In this document: in pieces, positions 9,540 through 17,735 of the stretch | Position numbering within the stretch: the first letter of the stretch is position 1 | Layout: the number at the start of each line of letters is the position of its first letter | NCBI GenBank assembly: GCA_019119615.1 | Contig: DWWQ01000043.1 | Span: 1 to 50,125, forward strand | Reading direction: 5' to 3' | DNA length: 50,125 bases | Origin: Candidatus Alistipes stercoravium | GTDB lineage: Bacteria; Bacteroidota; Bacteroidia; Bacteroidales; Rikenellaceae | Translations under genes and position numbers: made by a program | Notes under the pieces: model-generated | The model's input: only the letters and a program-made list of their open reading frames with translations | The model's database searches: none | What the model was told of the DNA's origin: nothing

Positions 9540-10634
9540 CTACTCCTCCTTTTCGGTCTGCGGCAGGTCCTTTACCGAGACGTCGCGGTTCGATTTCTCG
9601 CGTTCGGCCTTCTGCAGCGGGTTGCGCGTCCATTCGGCCCAGGCGCGGCGGTGCTGCACGATGTCGATGGCCGCATAGATGGCGTTGCGCATCGACTGGG
9701 CGTCGGCGCGGTCCTGGCCGGCGATGTCGAAGGCGGTGCCGTGGTCGGGCGAGGTGCGCACGACGGAGAGTCCCGCCGTGAAGTTCACCCCGTCGGGCGA
9801 AAGGCTCTTGAAGGGGGCCAGTCCCTGGTCGTGGTACATGGCCAGGATGCCGTCATAGCGGGTGTATGCACCTCCGGCGAAGAGCCCGTCGGCGGCAAAG
9901 GGCCCGAAAGCGAGCATTCCCTTTTCGAAGGCTTCGGCGATGGCCGGGCGGATCGTCTCCTCCTCCTCGCTTCCCAGCAGGCCGCCGTCGCCGGCGTGGG
10001 GGTTGAGAGCCATCACGGCAATGCGCGGCTCGACGATGCCGAAGTCCTCGATGAGCGCGCGGCGCAGCGTGGTGATCGACTCCACGATCCGCTCCCTGGT
10101 GATGCTGCGGGCGATCTCCGCCACGGGAATATGCTTCGTAACGAGTCCTACGCGGAGGATCTCGCTGCACATGATCATCATGGGCGTTCCCTCGAATTCG
10201 GCCCCGAAAAATTCGGTGTGGCCCGTGTAGCGGAAGTCGTCGCCCTGGACGGTTTCCTTGTCGAAGGGTCCGGTTACCACGGCGTCGATCATGCCGGATT
10301 GGAGGTCGGCCGCGGCGGCGCGCAACGCCTCCACGGCGGCACGGCCCGCTTCGGGCGTCGGATGCCCCGGCTCCACGGCCGCCACCTCGCCGCAGGCGAC
10401 GAGATTGACCTTGCCGCGGCGTGCTTCGGCGGCCGAGGCCACCTGGTTGAAGGCGGCGTTTTCGGTGTCGCGGAGCGTATTTCGGTAGAAGGCCGCGGCT
10501 TTCGGCGAACCGTAGACGACGGGCGTGAAGAGCTCCGTCATGCGCGGATCGGCAAGTGCCTTGAGGAGCACTTCCCAGCCGATTCCGTTCGGGTCGCCTT
10601 GCGTAAGGCCTATCTTGAGTTTCTGTTCGGACAT
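9540..10634 (-). CDS. pdxA: 4-hydroxythreonine-4-phosphate dehydrogenase
   Basis: Pyridoxal 5'-phosphate synthesis: NAD-dependent oxidation of 4-phosphohydroxythreonine, which then condenses with deoxyxylulose phosphate through PdxJ. 364 residues, normal length. Conserved blocks in order are GDPNGIG, VVTGPFDKETVQ, the metal-site TGHTEFF, ALNPHAGDGGLLG, MYHDQGLAPFK and TSPDHGTAFDIAG. A highly charged 25-residue C-terminal tail follows the fold. The ATG at 10634 is used because the longer frame upstream crosses the promoter and a different gene. A minus-strand -7 box (TACCTTTG, 10656-10663) sits 21 bases before the start. Confidence 0.95.
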   Translation of the reverse strand: MSEQKLKIGLTQGDPNGIGWEVLLKALADPRMTELFTPVVYGSPKAAAFYRNTLRDTENAAFNQVASAAEARRGKVNLVACGEVAAVEPGHPTPEAGRAAVEALRAAAADLQSGMIDAVVTGPFDKETVQGDDFRYTGHTEFFGAEFEGTPMMIMCSEILRVGLVTKHIPVAEIARSITRERIVESITTLRRALIEDFGIVEPRIAVMALNPHAGDGGLLGSEEEETIRPAIAEAFEKGMLAFGPFAADGLFAGGAYTRYDGILAMYHDQGLAPFKSLSPDGVNFTAGLSVVRTSPDHGTAFDIAGQDRADAQSMRNAIYAAIDIVQHRRAWAEWTRNPLQKAEREKSNRDVSVKDLPQTEKEE

Positions 10635-10655
10635 AGACAGGTGTGTTTCAACCCA

Positions 10656-10685
10656 CAAAGGTATAAAATATTCAGAATAACCAAT
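10656..10685 (-). promoter_or_regulatory. pdxA promoter
   Basis: On the minus strand, TACCTTTG (10656-10663) fits TAnnTTTG, with ATTG (10682-10685, one mismatch to TTTG) 18 bases upstream. The rest of the gap to 10816 is GC-rich with one hairpin (CCGGGGC/GCCCCGG, 10745-10764) that may end the upstream RNA methyltransferase transcript. Confidence 0.65.
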
Positions 10686-10816
10686 GCGTTGTGCGGGGAT
10701 TTCCGCGAAAAATTCGAACCCCGCGCGGATTGCGGGTTCCCTCTCCGGGGCGGAGGAGCCCCGGGCGGTACGGGCGGCAGGCTGCTGCGGCGCTGCCGGA
10801 GGGGGCATCCCGGCGG

Positions 10817-11560
10817 TCATTCGATGCCCCGGCGGCGGAATTCGGCGCAGACGATGCCTGTGGCCATTGCCACGTTGAGCGATTCCGAGGCGCGGCGCTC
10901 CGCCGGGAAGGGCGGGATGAAGAGCTTGCGCGTTACGGCCTGCGCCACGTCGGGCCGCACGCCGCGCCCCTCGTTGCCCATGACGATGATCCCGCCCCGG
11001 CCGAGCTGCGTGTCGTAGAGATTCTCGCCCTCGAGGAAGGTGCCGTAGACGGGTACGCCGCGGGCTGCGGCCTGCGCGAGCAGCGGCGCGAGCTCCACAT
11101 AGTGAACCCTGACGCGGAGGATGGCTCCCATGGTCGCCTGCACTACCTTGGGGTTGAAGCAGTCGGCCGTTGCGGGCGAGCAGAGGATCTCCCCGATGCC
11201 GAACCAATCGGCCAGACGGATGATCGTTCCCAGGTTCCCGGGGTTCTGCACGTCGTCGAGTGCCAGCGTGAGGCGCTGCCCGACGTGTGCCGCATCGAGC
11301 CGGTAGCGGGGTATCTCGACGAGCGCCAGCGAGTTCGAGGGGGTCTTGAGCAGCGACAGCCGCTCCATCTCCTTCTCCGTAACGCATTCGACTTCGGGGC
11401 CTTCGAACAGCCCCTCGGTGGCGAAGATCCTGCGGATGCGGAGGTCCGAACGGCGCAGTTCGCCGATGAGCTTCGCGCCCTCGGCGACGAAGAGCCCGTG
11501 TTCGGAGCGTCCCCGCTTGTCGGACAACGAGCGTACGAGTTGTATTTCGGATCGGGTCAT
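10817..11560 (-). CDS. TrmH-family (SpoU) RNA 2'-O-methyltransferase
   Basis: A 247-residue SPOUT-class enzyme that methylates ribose in tRNA or 23S rRNA using S-adenosylmethionine. The N-terminal substrate-binding domain (FVAEGAKLIGEL) is followed by the trefoil-knot catalytic core: motif 1 DDVQNPGNLGTIIRLADWFG, motif 2 IVMGNEGRGV, and motif 3 IPPFPAERRASESLNVAMATGI. The target nucleotide cannot be deduced. Its ATG overlaps the rnz stop by four bases (ATGA at 11557-11560), so translation is coupled to rnz. Confidence 0.92.
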   Translation of the reverse strand: MTRSEIQLVRSLSDKRGRSEHGLFVAEGAKLIGELRRSDLRIRRIFATEGLFEGPEVECVTEKEMERLSLLKTPSNSLALVEIPRYRLDAAHVGQRLTLALDDVQNPGNLGTIIRLADWFGIGEILCSPATADCFNPKVVQATMGAILRVRVHYVELAPLLAQAAARGVPVYGTFLEGENLYDTQLGRGGIIVMGNEGRGVRPDVAQAVTRKLFIPPFPAERRASESLNVAMATGIVCAEFRRRGIE

Positions 11561-12480
11561 GGTCTCTTTTCGATCGTGAATGTGGTGCCTTCGCGGGCGG
11601 CGTAGCTCTCCGCAAAGAGCGTGCGGGCCTCCTCGACGAGAAGCGTTTCGTCCTTGTAGCGCGACGAGTAGTGGCCGATCACCAGACACCGCGCTCCGGC
11701 CCGGAGTGCCGCCTTCGCGGCATCGACCGTCGTCGCGTGTCCGCGGTCGCGGGCCGAGCGCTGCTCGGCGGCCGCATAGGTTGCCTCGTGGTACATCAGA
11801 TCGACGCCCCGGCACAGGCCGGCGGCCTTTGCCGAGTAGTTCGTGTCCGAGAGGTAGGCGTACGACCGCGGCGCGTAGGGGCGGTAGGTCAGTTCGCCGT
11901 TTTCGAGGAGCGTGCCGTCGTCGAGCCGCACCGCCTCGCCGCGCTTGGCCGCGGTGATCTGGGCGATCGTAAGGCCGTATTTCACGATTTTGAACTTATC
12001 GACGTTCAGCGGCGGCTCCTTCTCACGGAAGAGGAATCCGGCGCACGGCACGCGGTGGCGCAGCGGGATGCTCCACACCTCGAGCGTGCGGTTTTCATAC
12101 AGCAGCGCGTGTTCGGTGGTCCGCACCTCGTGCCAGACGACTTCGTAAGGGAGCTCCGTGTCGAAGTAGCGCAGGTGGCTTTCGAGAATCTCGCCGAAGG
12201 GTGCCGGGGCGTAGACCTCCAGCGGCGTGCGGCGGCCGTAGAGCCCGAGGGTCGAGATCAGCGGGAAGAGCCCGTAGACATGGTCGCCGTGCAGGTGCGA
12301 GATGAATGCGGCGCGGAGTTTCAGCGGATTGATCCCGCAGCGGACGAGCTGCTGCTGCACACCTTCGCCCGCATCCACGAGGTAATACTGCTCGTGGATG
12401 TTCACCGCCTGGGCCGACGGATGCCGGTCGGGCGTGGGTTTGGCCGAGGCGCTGCCGAGGATGGTTACCGCAAAACTCAT
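11557..12480 (-). CDS. rnz: Ribonuclease Z (tRNA 3' endonuclease)
   Basis: Metallo-beta-lactamase-fold nuclease that trims tRNA 3' trailers; 307 residues, the short bacterial form. The zinc motif HLHGDH is at residues 62-67, VDAGEG precedes it, SDTNYS and HEATY supply later metal ligands, and GHATT and IGHYSSRY close the site. Neither tRNA gene in this window (Glu, Pro) encodes CCA, so trimming by this enzyme followed by CCA addition would be needed. It follows a lipoprotein gene by four bases and overlaps the methyltransferase gene. Confidence 0.95.
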   Translation of the reverse strand: MSFAVTILGSASAKPTPDRHPSAQAVNIHEQYYLVDAGEGVQQQLVRCGINPLKLRAAFISHLHGDHVYGLFPLISTLGLYGRRTPLEVYAPAPFGEILESHLRYFDTELPYEVVWHEVRTTEHALLYENRTLEVWSIPLRHRVPCAGFLFREKEPPLNVDKFKIVKYGLTIAQITAAKRGEAVRLDDGTLLENGELTYRPYAPRSYAYLSDTNYSAKAAGLCRGVDLMYHEATYAAAEQRSARDRGHATTVDAAKAALRAGARCLVIGHYSSRYKDETLLVEEARTLFAESYAAREGTTFTIEKRP

Positions 12481-12484
12481 GGAG

Positions 12485-12892
12485 CTATTTCCTGTATTTG
12501 ATGAAGGTCGCTTCGAGTCGGTTCGTTACCGTAACGTTGCGTTGGGTCGTGGCCGTGCGGGTGCTGCTGCCGTCGTCGTTGCGTTCGACACGCTCGGTCG
12601 TCGTGTAGGTCGGCTCGGAAACCGTATGGCCGATCCCCTCGAAAACCACGGCGTCGGCACCCTTTTCGCGGGCGCGTTTTTCGATGGCCTTCTGCGCATC
12701 CTCGAGGTTGCCGAAAAGCTGCGGCGCAGCCGTAATGCGCCCCATTGTTTCATACTCCCCGGGCACATCGTTCCAGCTGAAAAAGAGTTCGGGATTTTCG
12801 GTGGCGGGGTAGGTCTTGCCGATGTAGGTGGTCTCCACGGCGCAGGAGCACAGTCCGAAGGCGGCGCAGAAGGTCAGCAGGAGGCGTTTCAT
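12485..12892 (-). CDS. Small predicted lipoprotein, function unknown
   Basis: About 135 residues. MKRLLLTFCAAFGLCSC is a lipoprotein signal with lipobox LCSC and the modified Cys at residue 17. The mature part has a region AQKAIEKRAREKGADAVVFEGIG, which resembles the small outer-membrane-lipoprotein folds (YbjQ/YdgH-like idea of an alpha-beta unit), and then a Thr/Arg-rich stretch. No enzyme motif is visible. The ATG at 12892 is chosen because it gives a standard signal peptide; another ATG at 12907 adds five residues. It lies between trxB and rnz with only short gaps, so it is in the same transcript. Confidence 0.75.
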   Translation of the reverse strand: MKRLLLTFCAAFGLCSCAVETTYIGKTYPATENPELFFSWNDVPGEYETMGRITAAPQLFGNLEDAQKAIEKRAREKGADAVVFEGIGHTVSEPTYTTTERVERNDDGSSTRTATTQRNVTVTNRLEATFIKYRK

Positions 12893-12911
12893 GGCGTTGC
12901 TTTTCATGTGG

Positions 12912-13832
12912 TTATTTCAGCAGGAAGCGTTCGCAGTCGAGGGCGGCGATGCAGCCCGAGCCGGCGGCGGTGATGGCCTGGCGATAGTGGGGGTCCTTCA
13001 CGTCGCCCGCGGCGAAGACACCCTCGACCGAGGTCTTCGAAGTCCCCGGCTCGGTGCGGATGTAGCCCTCGGCGTCGAGGTCGAGCTGCCCGGCGAAGAG
13101 CTCCGTGTTGGGATGGTGTCCGATGGCGAGGAAGAAACCCGAGACTTCGATCGTGCGCTCCTCCCCGTCGGTCCGGCGCAGCAGGGCTCCCGTTACGCCG
13201 GAGTCGTCGCCCAGCACCTCGACGGTGTTGTGCTCGAAGAGTACCTCGATGTTCTCCGTGCGGAAGACGCGCTCCTGCATCGCCTTCGAGGCGCGCAGGA
13301 AGGGCTTGCGGACGATCATGTAGACCTTGCGGCACAACGAGGCGAGGTAGGTGGCCTCCTCGCAGGCCGTGTCGCCGCCGCCGACTACTGCCACGTCCTT
13401 CTTGCGGTAGAAGAAACCGTCGCAGGTGGCGCAGGCGCTGACGCCCTGCCCGCGGAACTTCGTCTCGGAGGGCAGTCCGAGGTATTTGGCCGAAGCTCCC
13501 GTGGCGACGATCACCGCCTCGGCCTCCAGCTCCGTCGTGCCGTCCACCGTAACGTGGAACGGACGCTTCGAAAGGTCGATCCGCGTGATCTGCCCCGAGC
13601 GGATGTCGGTCCCGAAACGCTCGGCCTGACGGCGCAGGTCGGCCATCATCTGGTTGCCGTCCACGCCGTCGGGGTAACCCGGGAAGTTTTCGATTTCGGT
13701 CGTCGTCGTGAGCTGCCCGCCCGGCTCGATGCCTTCGTAAAGCACGGGCTGCAGGTTGGCGCGCGCCGTATAGATGGCGGCCGTGAATCCTGCGGGGCCG
13801 CTGCCGATAATCAGTACTTTGATGTGTTCCAT
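12912..13832 (-). CDS. trxB: Thioredoxin-disulfide reductase
   Basis: NADPH-dependent FAD enzyme that reduces thioredoxin in the cytoplasm; 306 residues, standard. FAD-binding GSGPAGFTAAIY lies at the N-terminus, the redox-active pair is Cys134/Cys137 in SACATCDGFF, the NADPH-binding loop is VVGGGDTACEEA, and the C-terminal FAD motif is GVFAAGDVKDPHYRQ. It starts the run trxB - lipoprotein - rnz - RNA methyltransferase. The gap of 26 bases to the pseudokinase gene upstream is too short for a full promoter, so it may be read through from there. Confidence 0.97.
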   Translation of the reverse strand: MEHIKVLIIGSGPAGFTAAIYTARANLQPVLYEGIEPGGQLTTTTEIENFPGYPDGVDGNQMMADLRRQAERFGTDIRSGQITRIDLSKRPFHVTVDGTTELEAEAVIVATGASAKYLGLPSETKFRGQGVSACATCDGFFYRKKDVAVVGGGDTACEEATYLASLCRKVYMIVRKPFLRASKAMQERVFRTENIEVLFEHNTVEVLGDDSGVTGALLRRTDGEERTIEVSGFFLAIGHHPNTELFAGQLDLDAEGYIRTEPGTSKTSVEGVFAAGDVKDPHYRQAITAAGSGCIAALDCERFLLK

Positions 13833-13858
13833 GGTATGTTTCTGTTTTTGTGTTTTCG

Positions 13859-14827
13859 TTACGGTTCCACGGCGCCGAACTCCGTAAGGCGCCGTCCGAG
13901 GTAGTCGTAGAGAGCCCAACGGCCGTGCTGCCGTACGCGGACGACGCTCTCCGCGGGGTCGTACTCCACGATTTCGTATTCGGGAGGGATGATGTAGCGT
14001 CCCTGCTTGTCGATAAGCCCCATGCCCGTGTCGGTCTCCACCTCGGCGCGGCCTTCGTGGAAGTCCCCGGCCCAGCGGAAGCGCGGGGCGATGACCGGGC
14101 GGTTCTGCGCATCGACATAGCCGTAGCCCGCGACGTCCTCGACGCAGACGAGCCCTTCGAACAGATGGCTTGTCCAACGGTGCCCGTCGAGCGGGCGCAG
14201 GGCCGTGTAGGGGGTCGCCGCGTCCGAGACCTGCGGACCTCCCGTGCACTGCAAAATCCGTTCCCGCAACTGCCCGAAGGCCTCGTCGTCGCGACCCGGG
14301 GTGTCGAAACGCGCGTCGTGGTAGCGGATCGGGATGAACCGGCCTGCCGCCCAGCGCAGATTCTCCGCACGGAGGTTGTTGTGCGAGAAGTGCAGCTCGC
14401 GGAGTGCCTGCTGCAGCGTGTCGAGAGCCCGGAGCAGCTCCTCGGCGGAGGCGCAGCCGGGCGCCTCGTCGAAGCTGCACCCGGCGGGCAGATGCTCGAT
14501 GACGAGCGACGTGCGGCAGGGTTTTCCCGTAGTGTCGTACCAGAGCAGTTCGTCGGGCAGGATGCGGTATTCGGTCAGACAGTCCGTGCGGAGCTTCCGC
14601 AGCCGCGATTCGACCCGCTCGACGCCGTACAGCGCTGCCGGCGAGAGGGGCAGGAAGAGCAGCCAGCGCCGGCCGTCGTGGGTGATTTCCGCCTCGGCGA
14701 AGCGCGTCGTGCGCATCAGCTGCGGCAACCCGTCCGCGCCGCATACGGCCCGGGCGTCGGTGAGCGTGCGGAACGAGAGGTCGGGTGTCAGCAGCGCCCG
14801 TGTGAAGGTTTGCAGCGTGGCGGTCAT
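13859..14827 (-). CDS. Degenerate kinase-like protein with C-terminal WG repeats
   Basis: A 322-residue protein. Its first 200 residues look like a kinase fold that has lost catalysis. The catalytic loop reads HNNLRAEN (residues 149-156), where an active kinase has HxDLKPEN, so the proton-accepting Asp is Asn151. No ATP-binding Lys can be placed and the DFG region is HDA. From about residue 222 there are two or three WG-type beta repeats (GYGYVDAQNRPVIAPRF, MGLIDKQGRYIIPPEY, RWALYDYLGRRL). These are found in bacterial signalling and surface proteins and bind unknown partners. It starts three bases after the vWA gene stop, and its layout mirrors the active-type kinase two genes upstream. Confidence 0.75.
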   Translation of the reverse strand: MTATLQTFTRALLTPDLSFRTLTDARAVCGADGLPQLMRTTRFAEAEITHDGRRWLLFLPLSPAALYGVERVESRLRKLRTDCLTEYRILPDELLWYDTTGKPCRTSLVIEHLPAGCSFDEAPGCASAEELLRALDTLQQALRELHFSHNNLRAENLRWAAGRFIPIRYHDARFDTPGRDDEAFGQLRERILQCTGGPQVSDAATPYTALRPLDGHRWTSHLFEGLVCVEDVAGYGYVDAQNRPVIAPRFRWAGDFHEGRAEVETDTGMGLIDKQGRYIIPPEYEIVEYDPAESVVRVRQHGRWALYDYLGRRLTEFGAVEP

Positions 14828-14830
14828 GGC

Positions 14831-15688
14831 TTATTCGGTTTTGACGCTGATGGAGCCGATGTTGAGCATGGCGACCAGCTCGTCGGCCGAGGCGTTGTAG
14901 CTCACGCCCCGGAAGGGCGGCAGGGCCCCGGGACCCTTCACCGCGCGGATCGCCTCGTCGAAAACGGCGGGCATGACGCTCGAACAGTCGTAGAGCAGCG
15001 CCGCGTAGCGGTTCGGGACGCGCGGCTCCTCTTCCGATGGGAAGAAGGCTGTTTGCGGCGTCTCGCCTGCCGTGATGTGGATATTTACCAGCAGGATGTT
15101 CCCGTCGGTCGTGCGGAGGGCCTTGATCTGGTCGCAGACCGTGCGCAGCTCCTCTTCGTCGCAGTCGGTCGCCTCGCCGTCGGTGATGTTGAAGACGATG
15201 GGCGGGAAACTTGCGGCATGGGTCGCTTCGGCACACCACGCTGCTGCCAGGTCGCGGATGCGGCGCAGCGCCTCGCACATGGGCGTCTGCCCCGCGGCAT
15301 GCGGTTCGATCCAGACCGGTACGGGCAGTTCGCGCAGGGCGATGCCGCCGTCGAGGGTCCGGCACTCGACGACCTCCCGGCGGATGGCCGGCTCGACGGC
15401 CGCAAGCTCCGTGATGGAGCACATCTCGCGGCCTCCGGGCAGCAGGGCATGCACCTCGTCGTCGCCCATGTAACCGAGGACGGCCACATCGTAGTAGTCG
15501 CGTACGCCGTCGCTGCGGCGCGCCCGTTCGATCAGTTCGAAGAGCAGCCCGTTGGTGATCGAAGCCACGGTTTCGGCCTTGCTTACGATACGTCCGCGGA
15601 AGCGGATCTGCTCGGACATGGAGCCCGAGCAGTCGATGGCGATGAGGAAGGCCGTCCGGTGGTTGCGGGTGATGCTTTGCGTATACAT
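14831..15688 (-). CDS. von Willebrand factor A domain protein, TerY-like
   Basis: A 285-residue soluble vWA protein with a complete metal-ion-dependent adhesion site: D19-C-S21-G-S23, T135 in GQTPM and D170 in NITDGEATD. No signal peptide or membrane span is seen, so it is cytoplasmic like TerY. TerY-type vWA proteins are known to form triads with a kinase and a PP2C phosphatase in tellurite/stress gene clusters. Here it sits between a kinase-WG and a pseudokinase-WG gene and no phosphatase is present. It has its own near-perfect promoter inside the end of the kinase gene. Confidence 0.82.
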   Translation of the reverse strand: MYTQSITRNHRTAFLIAIDCSGSMSEQIRFRGRIVSKAETVASITNGLLFELIERARRSDGVRDYYDVAVLGYMGDDEVHALLPGGREMCSITELAAVEPAIRREVVECRTLDGGIALRELPVPVWIEPHAAGQTPMCEALRRIRDLAAAWCAEATHAASFPPIVFNITDGEATDCDEEELRTVCDQIKALRTTDGNILLVNIHITAGETPQTAFFPSEEEPRVPNRYAALLYDCSSVMPAVFDEAIRAVKGPGALPPFRGVSYNASADELVAMLNIGSISVKTE

Positions 15689-15720
15689 GTTTCTTCGGGT
15701 CGTAGTTGCAAAGGGATATG

Positions 15721-15751
15721 CAAATATAGCGATTTGCGCCTAAATGGCAAA
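15721..15751 (-). promoter_or_regulatory. Promoter of the vWA gene
   Basis: On the minus strand TTTG (15748-15751), a 19-base spacer and TATATTTG (15721-15728) form a consensus Bacteroidetes promoter. The -33 box lies within the last codons of the kinase gene. The RNA would start about 25 bases before the vWA ATG, so vWA and pseudokinase can be made without the kinase. Confidence 0.8.
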
Positions 15752-16906
15752 TTCGCGGCCCGCAGGATCGATCTCCGAGCGGATGCCGCGGCGGATGATT
15801 TGGGCGCGGCCGTTGCGGAAGGGCTTGACCGCCTCGCAGTCCGGGCAACTGATGCGCGTGCGGCCCCGGCGGTCGATGAAGTGCCAGGTGCTTCCGAGCA
15901 GCACGGCCGCCAGCCCTTCGGAAAATTCGAAGCCGTTGTCGTAGAGCGGTGCGATGATGCATTCGGTTTGGGTCCGGTAGCCCCACAGCCCGCCGCGTTC
16001 GAACAGTTCGGGTGCGGGACCTTCGTCGGACGCCTCCGCCCGTTCTGCCGCCGTCTGCTGCCGCACGGCCTCCCGGAGCAGTTCGCCGAGGCCGAACAGG
16101 CGCAGCGTCGGTGCGGTGAGCAGCCGCGCGATCCGGTACGCGACGGCCATTCCGCGTCGTTCGAAAAGCGCCACGACCTCCCGGTAGGACGCCTCGTGCG
16201 GAATCTGCGACGGGGTGAAGAGCAGTCCGTCGCCCGTGCCGTAACGGGCATAGAGTCCGGGCTCTTCGGCCAGGGCATGCAGTGCCGTGGAGATCAGTGC
16301 CGCGGGGTAGTCGTCCAGCGAGGCGTCGAAGTCGGCCGCCGTGCGGGCCGGATGCTGGTAGGCAGCGGTGCCCAGTTCGGGACTCGGCTCCCCGGCAAAG
16401 GCGGGGAGGAACGTCGCGTCGTGGTCGATCGGATGGAGTCGGCCCGCGGGATCGACGATCACGTTTTCGGGTTTCAGGTCGCCGTGGGCCCGGTCATCCC
16501 GGACCATGGCAAGCGCCAGCCGGTCGAAGGCCGCTGCCAGTGCCGCAAGCCGCTCCCGGTCGCCGTCCGAAGCGGCGCGGTGGACCGCTTCGCGGAGTGT
16601 TTCGCCCTCGATCCACTCGTCGAGGACGACATCGACCCATTCACCCGTCGTGGGGGAGGTGTAGAGGTAGAGTTCCCGTTCGAAAAGGCGCTCGCCGTAG
16701 ATCTCCCGCAGGTGGCGCATCGGCCGCAGAAAGCAGCGCAGGGCGCGCAGCCGCCCGTCGTGCCGCACGCGGAAGACGATGGCCGAGTTGCCGACGGCGT
16801 ATGCGGGCTGTCCCGTGGCATCGCGGCACAGGCCCATCTCCCCGAGCCGTCGCGTGAGGCCCTCGGGGTCGGTGAGCGTGAAGAGGTACTGGCGGAGTGT
16901 GCGCAT
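15740..16906 (-). CDS. Serine/threonine-kinase-like protein with C-terminal WG repeats
   Basis: A 388-residue soluble protein. The kinase-like part carries an intact catalytic loop HGDLKPEN (residues 141-148, Asp143) and a metal-binding Asp in IDHDATF (161-163, DHD in place of DFG). The beta-3 position that normally holds the ATP-binding Lys reads ALRCF, with Arg57, so activity is uncertain. The C-terminal 120 residues hold WG-type repeats (GLWGYRTQTECIIAPLY, WHFIDRRGR). It is first in the kinase, vWA, pseudokinase cassette. A GC-rich hairpin at 16921-16952 separates it from the slyD-like gene upstream. No promoter was recognised between that hairpin and the start. Confidence 0.8.
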   Translation of the reverse strand: MRTLRQYLFTLTDPEGLTRRLGEMGLCRDATGQPAYAVGNSAIVFRVRHDGRLRALRCFLRPMRHLREIYGERLFERELYLYTSPTTGEWVDVVLDEWIEGETLREAVHRAASDGDRERLAALAAAFDRLALAMVRDDRAHGDLKPENVIVDPAGRLHPIDHDATFLPAFAGEPSPELGTAAYQHPARTAADFDASLDDYPAALISTALHALAEEPGLYARYGTGDGLLFTPSQIPHEASYREVVALFERRGMAVAYRIARLLTAPTLRLFGLGELLREAVRQQTAAERAEASDEGPAPELFERGGLWGYRTQTECIIAPLYDNGFEFSEGLAAVLLGSTWHFIDRRGRTRISCPDCEAVKPFRNGRAQIIRRGIRSEIDPAGREFAI

Positions 16907-16920
16907 GGTTTTCGACGGGA

Positions 16921-16952
16921 ACGCGGGACCGTCCCCGAGGAAGGTCCCGCGT
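16921..16952 (-). terminator. GC-rich hairpin between the FKBP-type isomerase and kinase genes
   Basis: A 10-bp perfect stem (ACGCGGGACC and its complement) with a 12-base loop, 38 bases after the isomerase stop. No T run follows. It is probably a terminator, but could be a processing or attenuation element since it also precedes the kinase gene. Confidence 0.55.
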
Positions 16953-16989
16953 CGTTACGTTCTTCGGACCCGGAGGCCCGCCGGTGTGT

Positions 16990-17535
16990 TTAGTGGCAGT
17001 CGCAGTGCCCGTGTCCGTGGTCGTCGCAGCAGCCGTCGTCGCAACCGTCGCCGCACGAACCGCAGGAGCAGTGTCCCTGCAGGTCCTCGGGCGTTACGTC
17101 GCGCACCGAAACGACCTCGACGTCGAAGTTGAGCGTCTTGCCGGCCATCGGGTGGTTGAAGTCCATCTTGACGTGCTCGTTGCCGACCTCCTTGACGATA
17201 CCCATCATGCGGTTGCCCTGGGCGTCGCTCATCGGCACCTGGCTGCCGACGAAGAGAATATCCTCGGCGAGCTTGCCGTCCACCATGAAGATGTTTTTCG
17301 GCAGATCGACGATCGCCTCGGCGATCAGCTCGCCGTAGCCGTCCTTGGGCTCCAGCGTGAACGACACCTTCTCGCCGGGCTCCTTGCCCTCGATGGCCTC
17401 CTCGAACTTCGGGAGCAGCATGCCCGTGCCGAAGATGAATTCCAGGGGCTGTCCCGGACGCGACTGGTCCGCGATCTGTCCATCGACGGTGAGCTTGTAG
17501 TCCACGCCGACCATCTTGTTCTTTTCTACTTTCAT
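16990..17535 (-). CDS. FKBP-type peptidyl-prolyl isomerase, SlyD-like
   Basis: A 181-residue cytoplasmic prolyl isomerase and chaperone. The FKBP core (YKLTVDGQIADQSRPGQPLEF, LPKFEEAIEGKEPGEKV) is interrupted by the insert-in-flap chaperone domain (VDLPKNIF to VKMDFNHPMAGKTL), the layout of SlyD. The last 28 residues are almost all Cys, His, Asp and Gly, a metal-binding tail like that by which E. coli SlyD binds nickel. Delivery of nickel or zinc to an enzyme is possible but the partner is unknown. The ATG at 17535 is the family start; a longer frame upstream crosses the promoter. Confidence 0.9.
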   Translation of the reverse strand: MKVEKNKMVGVDYKLTVDGQIADQSRPGQPLEFIFGTGMLLPKFEEAIEGKEPGEKVSFTLEPKDGYGELIAEAIVDLPKNIFMVDGKLAEDILFVGSQVPMSDAQGNRMMGIVKEVGNEHVKMDFNHPMAGKTLNFDVEVVSVRDVTPEDLQGHCSCGSCGDGCDDGCCDDHGHGHCDCH

Positions 17536-17625
17536 GCGATGTGTTGAATTTTGGTATTTCCGTGTTCGTGTTCCGTGGTCTCCGCCGTCGCCGTGCTTCG
17601 GCAGGCGACAGCCGGTAAAACCGGC

Positions 17626-17657
17626 CAAATGTACGACATATTTTCGGGATTGTCAAA
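17626..17657 (-). promoter_or_regulatory. Promoter of the SlyD-like gene
   Basis: On the minus strand TTTG (17654-17657), a 20-base spacer and TACATTTG (17626-17633). The transcript would have a leader of about 85 bases and begins within a small GCCGGT/ACCGGC hairpin (17611-17625). Confidence 0.75.
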
Positions 17658-17676
17658 TCCTTTGCCGGCGTACCCG

Positions 17677-17711
17677 AAAAAACGCCGGTGCGAAGCCGTG
17701 CCCCGCACCGG
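17677..17711 (-). terminator. Intrinsic terminator of gcvP
   Basis: On the minus strand an 8-bp stem CCGGTGCG/CGCACCGG with an 11-base loop is followed by CG and six T. It starts about 24 bases after the gcvP stop and ends just before the next gene's promoter. Confidence 0.88.
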
Positions 17712-17735
17712 TGCCTTTCGTCGCGCGACCGCGCG

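Noticed and set aside
13833..15986. Very long minus-strand frame running into trxB
   Set aside because: It covers the vWA and pseudokinase genes in another frame; only the trxB part has conserved motifs.
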